Below are positions 1 to 7,771 of a stretch of DNA of 64,000 bases, in pieces (within the stretch, counting starts at the first letter, position 1; each line of letters opens with the position of its first letter). Position numbers and translations under genes: made by a program. This DNA is from an uncultured Clostridia bacterium (GTDB taxonomy: Bacteria > Bacillota > Clostridia > TANB77 > CAG-508): contig CAPXSA010000026.1 of the NCBI GenBank assembly GCA_948735595.1, positions 4,337 through 68,336 on the forward strand, given 5' to 3'. The notes under the pieces were generated by a model. It worked only from the letters and a program-made list of their open reading frames with translations, did no database searches and had not been told where the DNA came from.

Positions 1-279
1 GCAGTTGTTACAACAACTACTAAAGAGGGAGTTACCATTGAAAGTGAATGTATTGGAAAAGTATATTCTAAGGAAGACTATGACAAAAATGAATGGACCA
101 TTTATGGAGAGCCAGAAACTACGATCACAGTTGCAAGACCTGCTACAGTAGAATTAACATGTGCAAGTGTTGTAAACCGTATTCCAGATGTTATAAATAG
201 CGAAGCGGGATATGTAACAACAGAAAAATTTGGAGAACTAAATTACAAGTCAAAGCCTTTAAATGAATATGTAAAATAA
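1..279 (+). CDS. C-terminal end of an oxidoreductase-like protein (partial)
   Basis: An open frame runs in from the window edge and ends with TAA at 277-279, giving the last 92 residues. The end reads as a mixed alpha/beta enzyme tail with the segment TCASVVNRIPDVINSEAGYV. This resembles the C-terminus of the dihydrodipicolinate reductase-like / diaminopentanoate dehydrogenase-like NAD(P)-binding proteins of Clostridia, but the nucleotide-binding half is outside the window, so the name is only a suggestion. A strong hairpin terminator follows 13 bases after the stop. Confidence 0.45.
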   Translation, partial: AVVTTTTKEGVTIESECIGKVYSKEDYDKNEWTIYGEPETTITVARPATVELTCASVVNRIPDVINSEAGYVTTEKFGELNYKSKPLNEYVK

Positions 280-292
280 AAGGTAAATGTAT

Positions 293-340
293 TAAAAAAA
301 TAGCACCAAAAATGTTAAACATTTGGGTGCTATTTTTTCA
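293..340. terminator. Bidirectional intrinsic terminator
   Basis: Stem AAATAGCACC / GGTGCTATTT with an inner ATG/CAT extension, an A-run on the left and a T-run on the right. It serves the rightward partial gene and, read leftward, the convergent C39 peptidase gene whose restored stop is at 342. Confidence 0.85.
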
Positions 341-341
341 A

Positions 342-1065
342 TCAATAACTTTCTATATATAAAGCTTTAGCAATGTAGGGAGTTACCTCGTCAAATGGGT
401 ACCAACCAGAACTTTTACTATCATTTTCACCACCGATTTGGGTTAGAGACATATACCATATCTTTATCATCTGTTGCTAGTAAAACTAAGTAATGTGAAG
501 TAGTAGTCCAACGATTATTATGAGGGCTATTCCATACACAAATTAAAATGGGCCTATTTGTTCTTAAGTGTTCTTGTAATTTGTCTTTTGATAAATGTAT
601 GCCATCATAATAAAAGTCTGTGTTTTTAATATGAAAGGTATGGGCTAACTCGTCTGATAGCAAGTCATAATTTAAAACAGGGAAATACTTTTGTCTTAGA
701 TCTTCTGGTGTGTAGTCTTGGTTATATCCACTTAAGATGGTAGCCAGTGCAGCAATACCACAACCATTTTTAGCCATAGTACCACCCCAATAGTGATTAT
801 CACTCCATGAAGCATTTCCGTTTTGTTTATATTCTTTATAAGTTTTTTTATACTCATTTATTGTAGTAAAGGTTGTAAAATAACCATCTGCATTATTTAT
901 CTTTTCTTGTCCAATTCCAGAATAATTTATATTTTCATCTAATTTAATAATTTCGTAACTGTTAGAAAGACCAAATAGATTGGAAGTAAGAGTATCTTTG
1001 TTATTACAAAAATAAATAATAAGTCCAACAATTAATAAAACAAATACTATTATTTTTTTCTTCAT
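342..1065 (-). CDS. C39-type (papain-like) membrane-anchored peptidase, split by a +1 shift at CGG
   Basis: The N-terminus has a short lysine-rich start and one membrane segment (residues about 5-20), so the domain should face outward. The rest fits the Peptidase_C39_2 fold: probable catalytic Cys102 in KNGCGIAALATI, His191 in SHYLVLL and an Asn/Asp around 208-210 in YVSNPN. A perfect AAAGGAGGCG ribosome binding site precedes the ATG. In frame zero translation runs NPN-CGG-TGG-stop at 427. Skipping the C at 435 continues for 30 more residues (GGENDSKSSGWYPFDEV and on) to a stop at 342, for a 240-residue product. The aromatic-rich tail before a terminator looks like the normal end of the family. 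Substrate unknown. Confidence 0.75.
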
Positions 1066-1246
1066 TTAAAAATATCGCCTCCTTTAAGCTTGTCCATATT
1101 ATATAAAATAAATGAAAAAAGTGTTTTAAGAAACCTTTAAAAAAAGCTTAAACTTTTCTTATGGTATCTATTAATTTGTGTTTACTTGTTTGAAAAAATA
1201 TGATAAACTACTTTACAAATAGTCCATTAAGAATAAGAGGAATAAT

Positions 1247-2029
1247 ATGAGATTATTAAACTTGAATATATGTATAAAGTTGGATAATAACAATGAAGTA
1301 ATTGACTTGGTAAAAGAACTAAAACCTGATATATGTACATTTCAAGAAGCAATGAATGGAACAGAACAAAGCTGTTTTGAAATGTACCAGTCTAAAAATA
1401 AACTTGTTGAAATACAAGAATATCCTTTTTACGAATTTGCTCCACTATTTATAGCAAAAGGGGTTTCAAAAGATGGGGTGATAACAAGAGATTTTGGAGG
1501 AAAAGCAGAACAAGGATCTTTAATTTTATCAAAATATGATATTTGTGAACATTATAATCAATTTTACTATAACGAATATAGATATGAATATGATGCTACT
1601 AACTTTCGTGAAAAAGATTGGTGTCGTTCTATTCAAAATGCGATATTCAATATTAAGGATAAGAAAGTTCAAATAATTAATGTACATGGAATTTGGAATA
1701 GAGATAAATTGGGAGATGAAAGAACTGTTGCGCAATCAGAGTTTATTTTATCACAAATGAGAGGGGATATTGCTTGTATAGTTTTGGGGGATTTCAATTT
1801 ATTGCCCAATACACAAAGTATTCAAATGATAAATCATAAGATGAAAAATTTAATTGATATATACAATATAAAAAGTACAAGACCTAACTTTAATGATGGG
1901 TTAGACAAAGGAAATGTGGTATGTGATTATATATTTGTTAATGATAAGATAAAGGTAAATGATTTCAAAGTGATACAAAGCAATGCCTCAGACCATTTAC
2001 CATTATTACTAGATTTTGAGATTTTATAG
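1247..2029 (+). CDS. Endonuclease/exonuclease/phosphatase (EEP) family protein
   Basis: This 260-residue soluble protein carries the EEP signature: a glutamate in DICTFQEAMNG near residue 38, an NVHGIW segment near 145, the metal-binding VLGDFNLLPN near 180, and a terminal SDHLPLLLDF with the catalytic Asp-His pair. These metal-dependent phosphodiesterases act on nucleic acids, lipids or other phosphoesters, and the sequence does not tell which. The ATG at 1247 follows AAGAGGA. No signal peptide is visible. It stands alone between the C39 gene (divergent) and capA. Confidence 0.8.
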   Translation: MRLLNLNICIKLDNNNEVIDLVKELKPDICTFQEAMNGTEQSCFEMYQSKNKLVEIQEYPFYEFAPLFIAKGVSKDGVITRDFGGKAEQGSLILSKYDICEHYNQFYYNEYRYEYDATNFREKDWCRSIQNAIFNIKDKKVQIINVHGIWNRDKLGDERTVAQSEFILSQMRGDIACIVLGDFNLLPNTQSIQMINHKMKNLIDIYNIKSTRPNFNDGLDKGNVVCDYIFVNDKIKVNDFKVIQSNASDHLPLLLDFEIL

Positions 2030-2176
2030 AAATGAGATTTTTACTTTGATAGTAAAATATTTAAGGGGGTTTCACACATGTATGAGCCTCTTTTATAATT
2101 TGTAAAGTTATTATTTTAGTTGCTAATTCTTGTTTTTTATGATAAGGTATTAACAAAAAAAGGAGAAAAACAAAAG

Positions 2177-3427
2177 ATGGCAAGAAGTAGAAGAAATAAA
2201 AGAGTGTTTAAAAGAATTGTAGAAGCAATTAGTTGGAAAACTTTTTTTATTGTTACATCTATTTTAGCTGTAATAATTGCGGCTTGTTTAGGAAGCAATA
2301 TATATCGTACAAGTCAAGAAAAGAAATTACTAGCACAGCAAAGAGAAGAACTAGATAAACAAATTGAGGACATCTTTTCTGATACAGTCCAAAATATTTC
2401 AGATGTGAATAGTAAAAAAAGAGATAGCATTATTACTCTTTCAGCAGTAGGAGATATTTTATGCGAAAATGAACTAATAGAAGATGCAAAGCAAGGAAGA
2501 ACATATAATTTTAATCCCATGTTCCAGAATATTACAGGATTTCTAAAACGTAGTGATATTGTATTAGGTACAATGGAAACGAATTTTGTAGATAAAGAAT
2601 ATTCAGGATTTGGATTACGTAATAGCCCAAAAGAGTTTGCAGATGCAGTTAAGAATTCAGGAGTGAATTTAGTTAGCATTAGTACAAACCATAGTTTAGA
2701 TTATGGCATCAGTGGACTAAAACAAACCAAAGAATATTTACAAGATATAGGGTATGACACAGTCGGAGATAATTTAGGGGATAGCAGAGTAACTATTAAA
2801 ACAATAAAAGAAACTAAAATTGCCTTTTTATCCTATACTTGTGTCATGGAAAAACAAGATAAGAAAAAAGAGAATGAATTAGAAGCAGCAAATTTATATA
2901 ATGAAAAAATAGCAAAAGAAGATTTAGACTATGCTAAAGAAAATGCGGATTTTACATTTGTCATTATGCACTGGGGAGACGCTTACGCTACTAAACCAAA
3001 CAAAGAACAAGAAAAAATAGCAGACTTTTTAATTGACAATGGCGCAAATGCTATTTTAGGAAATCACTCAGCAGCAATCCAGCCAATGCAAGTAAGAAAA
3101 AATAAAGAAGGAGAGAATGTCTTTATTGCTTATTCTTTAGGAAACTATATTTGTGCTGATAATAACGATACATCAAAAGTGGAATTAGTGTTAAATATAG
3201 AACTTCGCAAAAGTGGAGAAGATGGCAAAGTTACATTAAATAAAGTAGACTATACACCAATTTATATGTTAGATAACGGTCAAGATGCACAAAATCGCTA
3301 TGAACTAATTGATATGAAAGGGGTAGCAAAAAGATATGCAAGTGGAGAGGAAACAAATATAAGCAAAGAAACATACAACAAATTACTAGATGGACTAAAA
3401 CTATTACAAAAAGTAATTGAAAAATAG
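2177..3427 (+). CDS. CapA family protein (poly-gamma-glutamate synthesis CapA-like)
   Basis: This 416-residue protein has a basic N-terminus (ARSRRNKRVFKR), one membrane segment at about 21-42 and an extracellular metallophosphatase-like CapA domain. Family motifs are SAVGDIL, TMETNF, SISTNHSLDYG, FVIMHWGDAY, GANAILGNHSAAIQPM and YSLGNYI. CapA proteins act in polyglutamate or other surface polymer systems, but no capB/capC lies nearby, so a polyglutamate role is not supported. The frame is open from a TTG at 2120, but the ATG at 2177 is better placed after AGGAGA (2161-2166) and gives the basic start plus anchor. Confidence 0.85.
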   Translation: MARSRRNKRVFKRIVEAISWKTFFIVTSILAVIIAACLGSNIYRTSQEKKLLAQQREELDKQIEDIFSDTVQNISDVNSKKRDSIITLSAVGDILCENELIEDAKQGRTYNFNPMFQNITGFLKRSDIVLGTMETNFVDKEYSGFGLRNSPKEFADAVKNSGVNLVSISTNHSLDYGISGLKQTKEYLQDIGYDTVGDNLGDSRVTIKTIKETKIAFLSYTCVMEKQDKKKENELEAANLYNEKIAKEDLDYAKENADFTFVIMHWGDAYATKPNKEQEKIADFLIDNGANAILGNHSAAIQPMQVRKNKEGENVFIAYSLGNYICADNNDTSKVELVLNIELRKSGEDGKVTLNKVDYTPIYMLDNGQDAQNRYELIDMKGVAKRYASGEETNISKETYNKLLDGLKLLQKVIEK

Positions 3428-3429
3428 TG

Positions 3430-3564
3430 TCAGTTTGTCAGGTTGGGGACGTTCCTTTTTGTGACAAAGGTGTCATATAGGGGACACTCCTTGAAAATTA
3501 AAAAGAAAAGGTATGTCCCTAGTCTGACAAAAGTGTCAGAAAAAGGAACGTCCCCAACCTGACA
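3430..3564. repeat. Long palindromic intergenic repeat (GGGGACG family)
   Basis: The outer arms 3436-3460 and 3540-3564 are perfect 25-base inverted repeats beginning TGTCAGGTTGGGGACG. Between them lie further GTGTCA/TGACAA and GGGGACACTCC segments. The same core with the TTTGGGGACG / CGTCCCTAAACTGAC variant recurs at 55230-55302 and as a half at 41869-41886. It ends 15 bases before rimO. It looks like a MITE- or REP-like element and would fold into a long hairpin if transcribed. Confidence 0.85.
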
Positions 3565-3579
3565 TGAAAGGAAGCAAAA

Positions 3580-4891
3580 ATGAAGGTAGGATTTATCTCA
3601 CTAGGATGTAATAAGAATTTAGTAGATACAGAAAAGACAATAGCATTATTTAAAAATCATCAATATGAAATTATTAATGATGCAAAACAAGCTGAGATTA
3701 TTGTGATTAATACTTGTGGTTTTATAGAGTCAGCAAAACAAGAAGCGATTGACACAATTTTAGAAATGGCAGAGTATAAAAACCAGAATTGTAAATATTT
3801 AATTGCAATGGGGTGTTTAGTAGAAAGATACAAAGAGGAGTTAGAAAAGGAAATTCCGGAAGTAGATTTATATATTAAATATAGTGAATATGATAAGTTA
3901 TGGAATAAAATAGAAGAGTTAATTGAAAACGAAGCGACAGAGCGAGAAGAAAGCTTTGGCGAATTAACAGATAGAGTAATTACAACGGGAGACAATTATG
4001 CCTATTTAAAAATAGCGGATGGTTGTAGTAATTATTGTACTTATTGTGCTATTCCAAAAATTCGTGGACCTTTGAAAAGCAGAAAAATAGAGAGTATTAT
4101 ACAAGAAGCAAAGGATTTAGCACAAAAGGGTTACAAAGAGATTATTTTAACAGCGCAAGATACCACGAAATATGGAATAGATAATTATGGTGAGCCAAGA
4201 TTGGCTGAATTACTAGAAGAACTTTGCAAAATTCCTGAGATTAAGTGGATACGCTTTCTATATGCTTATCCAGAAACCATTACAGAAGAACTGATTGACA
4301 CGATAAAAAAGCATCCACAAATTTGTCCCTATTTTGATATTCCAATTCAACACATTTCAGATACAGTCTTGAAAAGAATGAACCGTCATAGTAATGGACA
4401 AACTATTCGCAAGTTAATTACAAAACTAAGAAAAGAACTTCCTAATAGTATTTTAAGAACAACAGTTATGGTAGGATTTCCGCGGAGAAACGGAAGAAGA
4501 GTTTCAAGAGTTATATGATTTTCTAAAAGAAGCAAGATTTGATAAATTAGGTGCTTTTGCTTATTCTAAAGAGGAAGGAACACCAGCAGAAAAAATGCCA
4601 AACCAAGTTCATTCGCAAACAAAGAAAAGTAGATATCATAAAATTATGAGCCTGCAACAAGAAATTTCTGAGGAAAATCTAAAGCAAAAAGTAGGAAAGA
4701 ACTATGAAGTAATGCTAGAAGGCATGACTAAAAATGGAAAGTACTATGTAGGTAGAAGCTATATGGATACTCCTGAAATTGATGGAGTTATCTATATTCC
4801 TAATACAAAAAGGTTAAAAACTGGTGAGTTTGTAACTTGTAAGATAACAGATATCAAAGAATACGATTTGATAGGAGAAATTTTAGAGTAA
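3580..4891 (+). CDS. rimO: Ribosomal protein S12 methylthiotransferase RimO, split by a +1 shift at CGG
   Basis: This is the radical-SAM MiaB/RimO family enzyme that adds a methylthio group to an Asp of ribosomal protein S12. The RimO-type N-terminus SLGCNKNLVDTE, cluster cysteines C10, C46 and C79, and the radical SAM CxxxCxxC at C149/C153/C156 (CSNYCTYCAIPKIRGP) are intact. Frame zero reaches VGFP-CGG-AGA and stops at 4518. Omitting the C at 4483 gives VGFPGETEEEF, the conserved family segment, and continues through a C-terminal TRAM domain to TAA at 4891. The restored length is 436, normal for RimO. ATG follows GAAAGGAAG. It converges tail to tail with the next gene with no spacer. Confidence 0.9.
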
Positions 4892-5656
4892 TTATGGATG
4901 CTCTACATAAAAGTAGGCATCTGTAAGAAAGTTCTCTTGCATATAACTTCCAGAATAGATAGTTTCTCTAGTTCCTTTGTTTTCCAAAGGGATTGAAACT
5001 TCAATAGGGTAAGTAAATTCTTGCCCAGATGTATCAGTTAAATGAATGGTAAAGGAAACGGTATTTTTTAAAGAAGAAAGGGTAACTTTTCCTCTTTTTA
5101 AAAGGCTTCCGTCAAATACGAGAGGAGCTTCGATATCTGTAATGATACAGTTCTCTTTAACGTTTTGATTAAGATAACGAAGTGTGATAGGAGAAGATGC
5201 ATCAAAATCAATTCTCTCAATAGGTTGAACTTCTAAATTATCAGTAGGTGTTTTCCCGAAATCTTCCATTGGTAAGTTTATTAAATGATAGGTAGTTCCT
5301 TCTGTATTTGAAAAGGTAATATTATCAAGATAAAGAGAACTAATATTATGTTGAAGATTTAAGTATATGGCAATGTCAGTATATTGGCTTAGATTCACAT
5401 TCCACCTAGCTTGTGTTTCTGCATTATTGATTCCATAGGCACTACTATAACAAACTATTTTTTCAATAGAATAATCAGTGGTGGTTCTTGAAGTGGAAGG
5501 GCGTTCTTTAGAAGTTTGTTCATCTTGACGAGATGAAAGAAAAGCAAAGCTAGCTGAGAGGATAAAAATAACGATTAAGAAAACAAGAAGGAATATCACT
5601 CCTTTTGTTTTAAAAAAGTTTGATTTGGTATTATTTACATTTTCTTTTGTTTCCAT
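4892..5656 (-). CDS. Membrane-anchored protein of unknown function
   Basis: The 254-residue product has a hydrophilic N-terminus, one membrane helix at about 18-40 (GVIFLLVFLIVIFILSASFA) and an extracytoplasmic part rich in beta-type sequence. No family was recognised. The C-terminal half has alternating Thr/Ser/hydrophobic strands, suggesting an immunoglobulin-like or similar fold, with no cysteine pair or sorting motif. The stop codon abuts that of rimO. A possible start-site RBS (AAGAGGGAA) lies upstream. Confidence 0.65.
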   Translation of the reverse strand: METKENVNNTKSNFFKTKGVIFLLVFLIVIFILSASFAFLSSRQDEQTSKERPSTSRTTTDYSIEKIVCYSSAYGINNAETQARWNVNLSQYTDIAIYLNLQHNISSLYLDNITFSNTEGTTYHLINLPMEDFGKTPTDNLEVQPIERIDFDASSPITLRYLNQNVKENCIITDIEAPLVFDGSLLKRGKVTLSSLKNTVSFTIHLTDTSGQEFTYPIEVSIPLENKGTRETIYSGSYMQENFLTDAYFYVEHP

Positions 5657-5728
5657 AGTATTTTCCCTCTTTTAAGGTAATGTTTTAAATTAAGATATCA
5701 TAAAATATAAGAAAAATCAATAAGGTAG

Positions 5729-5757
5729 TTGCAACCAAAACAAAGATATGATAAGAT
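5729..5757 (+). promoter_or_regulatory. Putative promoter of the 6S-like RNA
   Basis: TTGCAA (5729-5734), a 17-base spacer and TAAGAT (5752-5757) lie upstream of the structured RNA. The match to the sigma-A consensus is moderate. Confidence 0.4.
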
Positions 5758-5784
5758 AATAATAGAAATTAAATAGATATTATT

Positions 5785-5978
5785 TTTCCCTGCATAGTGC
5801 GTGTAGACTGGAATTTTAGAACCAACAAATGATTAAAGGGAGTCCGCCTTTGGATGTGGCGTGTATGCTTACACCATTAGTTAGTAGTAAGAAACCCAGG
5901 AACATTCAACAAGACACCCACCTGTGAAAGCAGGCTCTTAAAATTTCATTCACCTTACGGCTAAAGCGGGGCTTTTTA
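5785..5978 (+). ncRNA. ssrS: Probable 6S RNA (SsrS)
   Basis: This gene-free stretch of about 330 bases holds a structured RNA. Its 5' CCCTGC(A)TAGTGCG pairs with the 3' ACGGCTAAAGCGGGG to close a long rod, as in 6S RNA, and the interior has segments such as AGAAACCCAGGAACATTCAA and GACACCCACC that I associate with Firmicutes 6S RNAs. A T-run follows the closing stem. 6S RNA mimics an open promoter and binds RNA polymerase. The assignment rests on remembered family look and overall shape, not on a covariance search. The boundaries are approximate. Confidence 0.6.
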
Positions 5979-5980
5979 TG
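5932..5980 (+). repeat. Direct repeat copy 1 (3' end of the 6S-like RNA)
   Basis: Starts AGGCTCTTAAAATTTCATTC and forms the 3' end of the RNA. Its first 34 bases are identical to 7293-7326, so the two copies bracket the genes at 5987-7275. Confidence 0.85.
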
Positions 5981-5986
5981 CAAAAA

Positions 5987-6451
5987 CTATATATCAATTT
6001 CTTTTATGATTATATATTCTAATTCGTTTAATTTGTTATTATAGCGTATATCAGTAAAAGTGCCAATAAATGGTTTGATTTTTTCGATAAGATAATCTAC
6101 ATTTTCGGAAAAATTTTTATATTGTATACAGTCTAACTTATATAGTACAAGAAAGAACCTTCCATTTATCTTTTTTATATCATATGGATATAATCGACAA
6201 TCATATGGACGATTATTATATATTTTACATTTGCCTTCATAAAAAATGCATTTATTGTTAACTATATTTATATTAAAGCATTCATTTGTTAGGTCTTGAA
6301 ATGAATTTTTATTATTAATAGTATCATAACACAATTCGATTTTTTTCTTTTCTTCCAAAGAGATAATAGGACTATCAATTTTTTCAAAATTACAACAACA
6401 ATTATTTGTTTTGTTACATTCTGTACATTGTAAAAAAGTTCCATACTCCAT
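5987..6451 (-). CDS. YkgJ-type cysteine cluster protein
   Basis: This 154-residue protein has the YkgJ/UPF0153 (CxxCxxCC) layout: an N-terminal CTEC...CCCNF cluster, then CIFYEGKCKIYNNRPYDCRLY, then a late cysteine in YKLDCIQY. Such proteins bind zinc or an iron-sulfur cluster, and their cellular job is unclear. Clean start from ATG with GAGGTGACC upstream. It sits immediately after the 6S-like RNA on the opposite strand, inside the direct-repeat bracket, and with its neighbour may have arrived as an insertion. Confidence 0.75.
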   Translation of the reverse strand: MEYGTFLQCTECNKTNNCCCNFEKIDSPIISLEEKKKIELCYDTINNKNSFQDLTNECFNINIVNNKCIFYEGKCKIYNNRPYDCRLYPYDIKKINGRFFLVLYKLDCIQYKNFSENVDYLIEKIKPFIGTFTDIRYNNKLNELEYIIIKEIDI

Positions 6452-6609
6452 AATTGGTCACCTCATTAATATACTTTAGTAAAAATTATATTACAAATAT
6501 TAAAGAATTACTATATATCGATTGAAATTTATTACCCAATTATATAGAATGGATAATATAGAAGGTAATATTAGAATAGAAAATATTAAAGTGAAAGGAG
6601 AAAAAAATC

Positions 6610-7275
6610 ATGAAGTGTAATATAGAATATATTGGAAAGTCAGAAAATGAAATACCACAATATTATTGTACTAATCATAAAGCTTTTGCTTGTGATGAAA
6701 AGGGAAATAGACTAGAAGAATGTTTATGCACTAATAAGGAGCAATTTAACGAGTGTTTAGACTTAAAGCAAAATAAAATAGAGAATATAAAAGTTATTTA
6801 TCACAATATTTTGGATAATGTAGTACCAGATATATTTGTCAATAATAATTTATTTAAGGGAGTATTGGTATTTGGAAATTCTGTATTAAATTATAAAGAT
6901 TTAGGTGGAATGATGTTAGCAAAGATGAATCAAATATCTTTAGAAACTGTGAAATGTAATTATTGCAATCATTACCATTCCGATAATGGGAAATTTGCAT
7001 ATACTCCTCATAGAACACATTTATGCCAATACTGTGGACATTTATTTAGTGTAAAGGAGAGAAATATAGGGAATGAGTTTGCAATGATTTGGGATATTCC
7101 AGACATTGGACTAGAGAATAAGGAGATTTCTATTGGAGATAATTGCCATATAGAATATGAGTTGCTAAAAGGAAAATTATTAGTAAATCATGAAAATGTA
7201 AATAAACTTGTCGTTCAAAATAAGAAAGTTAGTATAATAGATTTTCTAAATGATATTTTGAAAAATGAATTTTAA
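6610..7275 (+). CDS. Protein with zinc-ribbon-like cysteine motifs, unknown function
   Basis: I do not recognise this 221-residue protein as a named family. It has an N-terminal Cys/His cluster (YYCTNHKAFACDE, ECLC) and a central CNYCNHYH...HLCQYCGHLF pair of CxxC motifs near 118 and 139 that would bind zinc. The rest is mostly beta-type. It starts at ATG after GAAAGGAG. The divergent YkgJ-like neighbour is also metal-binding, and both lie between the duplicated ends of the 6S-like RNA. Confidence 0.65.
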   Translation: MKCNIEYIGKSENEIPQYYCTNHKAFACDEKGNRLEECLCTNKEQFNECLDLKQNKIENIKVIYHNILDNVVPDIFVNNNLFKGVLVFGNSVLNYKDLGGMMLAKMNQISLETVKCNYCNHYHSDNGKFAYTPHRTHLCQYCGHLFSVKERNIGNEFAMIWDIPDIGLENKEISIGDNCHIEYELLKGKLLVNHENVNKLVVQNKKVSIIDFLNDILKNEF

Positions 7276-7292
7276 GAACAAAGTATAAAAGT

Positions 7293-7339
7293 AGGCTCTT
7301 AAAATTTCATTCACCTTACGGCTAAAACGGGCTTTTATG
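7293..7339 (+). repeat. Direct repeat copy 2 (duplicated 6S-like RNA 3' end)
   Basis: Repeats the 3' terminus of the RNA at 5932-5980, identical for 34 bases and then near-identical (ACGGGCTTTTATG versus GCGGGGCTTTTTATG). No 5' part of the RNA is present here, so it is a tail-only copy, as expected for a target-site or attachment-site duplication. Confidence 0.8.
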
Positions 7340-7438
7340 ATTAGAAAAAGCGAAAAAATGTTTTTAAAATACTAAACAAAAGTGTAAAAGTATACTATAC
7401 TAGATGCTATAGGAAATGAGAATAAGCAGATGTGGTTT

Positions 7439-7455
7439 GCCTCCAAAAAGGAGGT
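7439..7455 (+). promoter_or_regulatory. Hairpin occluding the toxin ribosome binding site
   Basis: GCCTCC (7439-7444), an A5 loop and GGAGGT (7450-7455) form a six-pair stem that buries the Shine-Dalgarno of the small ORF starting at 7463. SD sequestration is typical of type I toxin mRNAs. Confidence 0.7.
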
Positions 7456-7462
7456 GAGGCTT

Positions 7463-7585
7463 ATGGTAGAAATACAAGCATTAATAGCAACAATATACAT
7501 ATTATATTATTCACTAATCGGAGTAACTATCATAGCTGTTGCCTTAATTATAGCGTTAGCAATAATTTTGTGTAAACAGAAATAG
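7463..7585 (+). CDS. Small hydrophobic peptide, probable type I toxin (holin-like/TxpA-like)
   Basis: The 40-residue ORF starts MVEIQALIATIYIL, has one long membrane helix (residues about 4-35) and a charged tail CKQK, the layout of Firmicutes type I toxins such as TxpA, BsrG and the holin-like toxin family. Its strong SD is hidden in a hairpin. A consensus promoter on the other strand drives a convergent short RNA that ends in a shared terminator just past the stop codon. TATACT at 7391-7396 could be its own -10 box. The architecture makes me fairly confident it is a real toxin gene; the exact family is unproven. Confidence 0.7.
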   Translation: MVEIQALIATIYILYYSLIGVTIIAVALIIALAIILCKQK

Positions 7586-7591
7586 ACCAAT

Positions 7592-7634
7592 AAAAAAACA
7601 CATCTGTAATTTGACCGTTGCCGATGTGTTTTTA
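7592..7634. terminator. Bidirectional terminator shared by toxin mRNA and antisense RNA
   Basis: AAACACATC (7596-7604) pairs with GATGTGTTT (7623-7631), with a run of A on the left and T on the right, so it ends both convergent transcripts. Confidence 0.85.
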
Positions 7635-7678
7635 CATATCTCAATAGGCAAACCACGTTTGTGGTTTCTCCATTTCCT
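7592..7678 (-). ncRNA. Probable antisense antitoxin RNA
   Basis: Starts about 7 bases after a consensus -10 on the minus strand and ends at the shared hairpin, about 87 nt long. Its 3' part is complementary to the 3' end of the toxin transcript. Its 5' segment (ATAGGAAATGGAG...GTGGTTTGCCT) copies the sense of the toxin leader, so the locus is flanked by inverted repeats. The arrangement parallels txpA/ratA and bsrG/SR4. Confidence 0.65.
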
Positions 7679-7684
7679 ATCTTT

Positions 7685-7713
7685 ATTATACACAGATTTG
7701 TTGCTATTGTCAA
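7685..7713 (-). promoter_or_regulatory. Consensus sigma-A promoter for the antisense RNA
   Basis: Read on the minus strand: TTGACA (7713-7708), exactly 17 bases, TATAAT (7690-7685). A perfect match to the vegetative consensus with no ORF downstream, which supports a strong small-RNA promoter. Confidence 0.85.
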
Positions 7714-7771
7714 CAGACAATAAATATGATAATATGTTAACGAAAATAGAGAACTAAAAGGATATATAATA

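Noticed and set aside
7507..7713. 68-residue minus-strand frame over the type I TA locus
   Set aside because: It spans the shared terminator and the antisense promoter, has no RBS and no family; it is a shadow of the toxin and antisense RNA.
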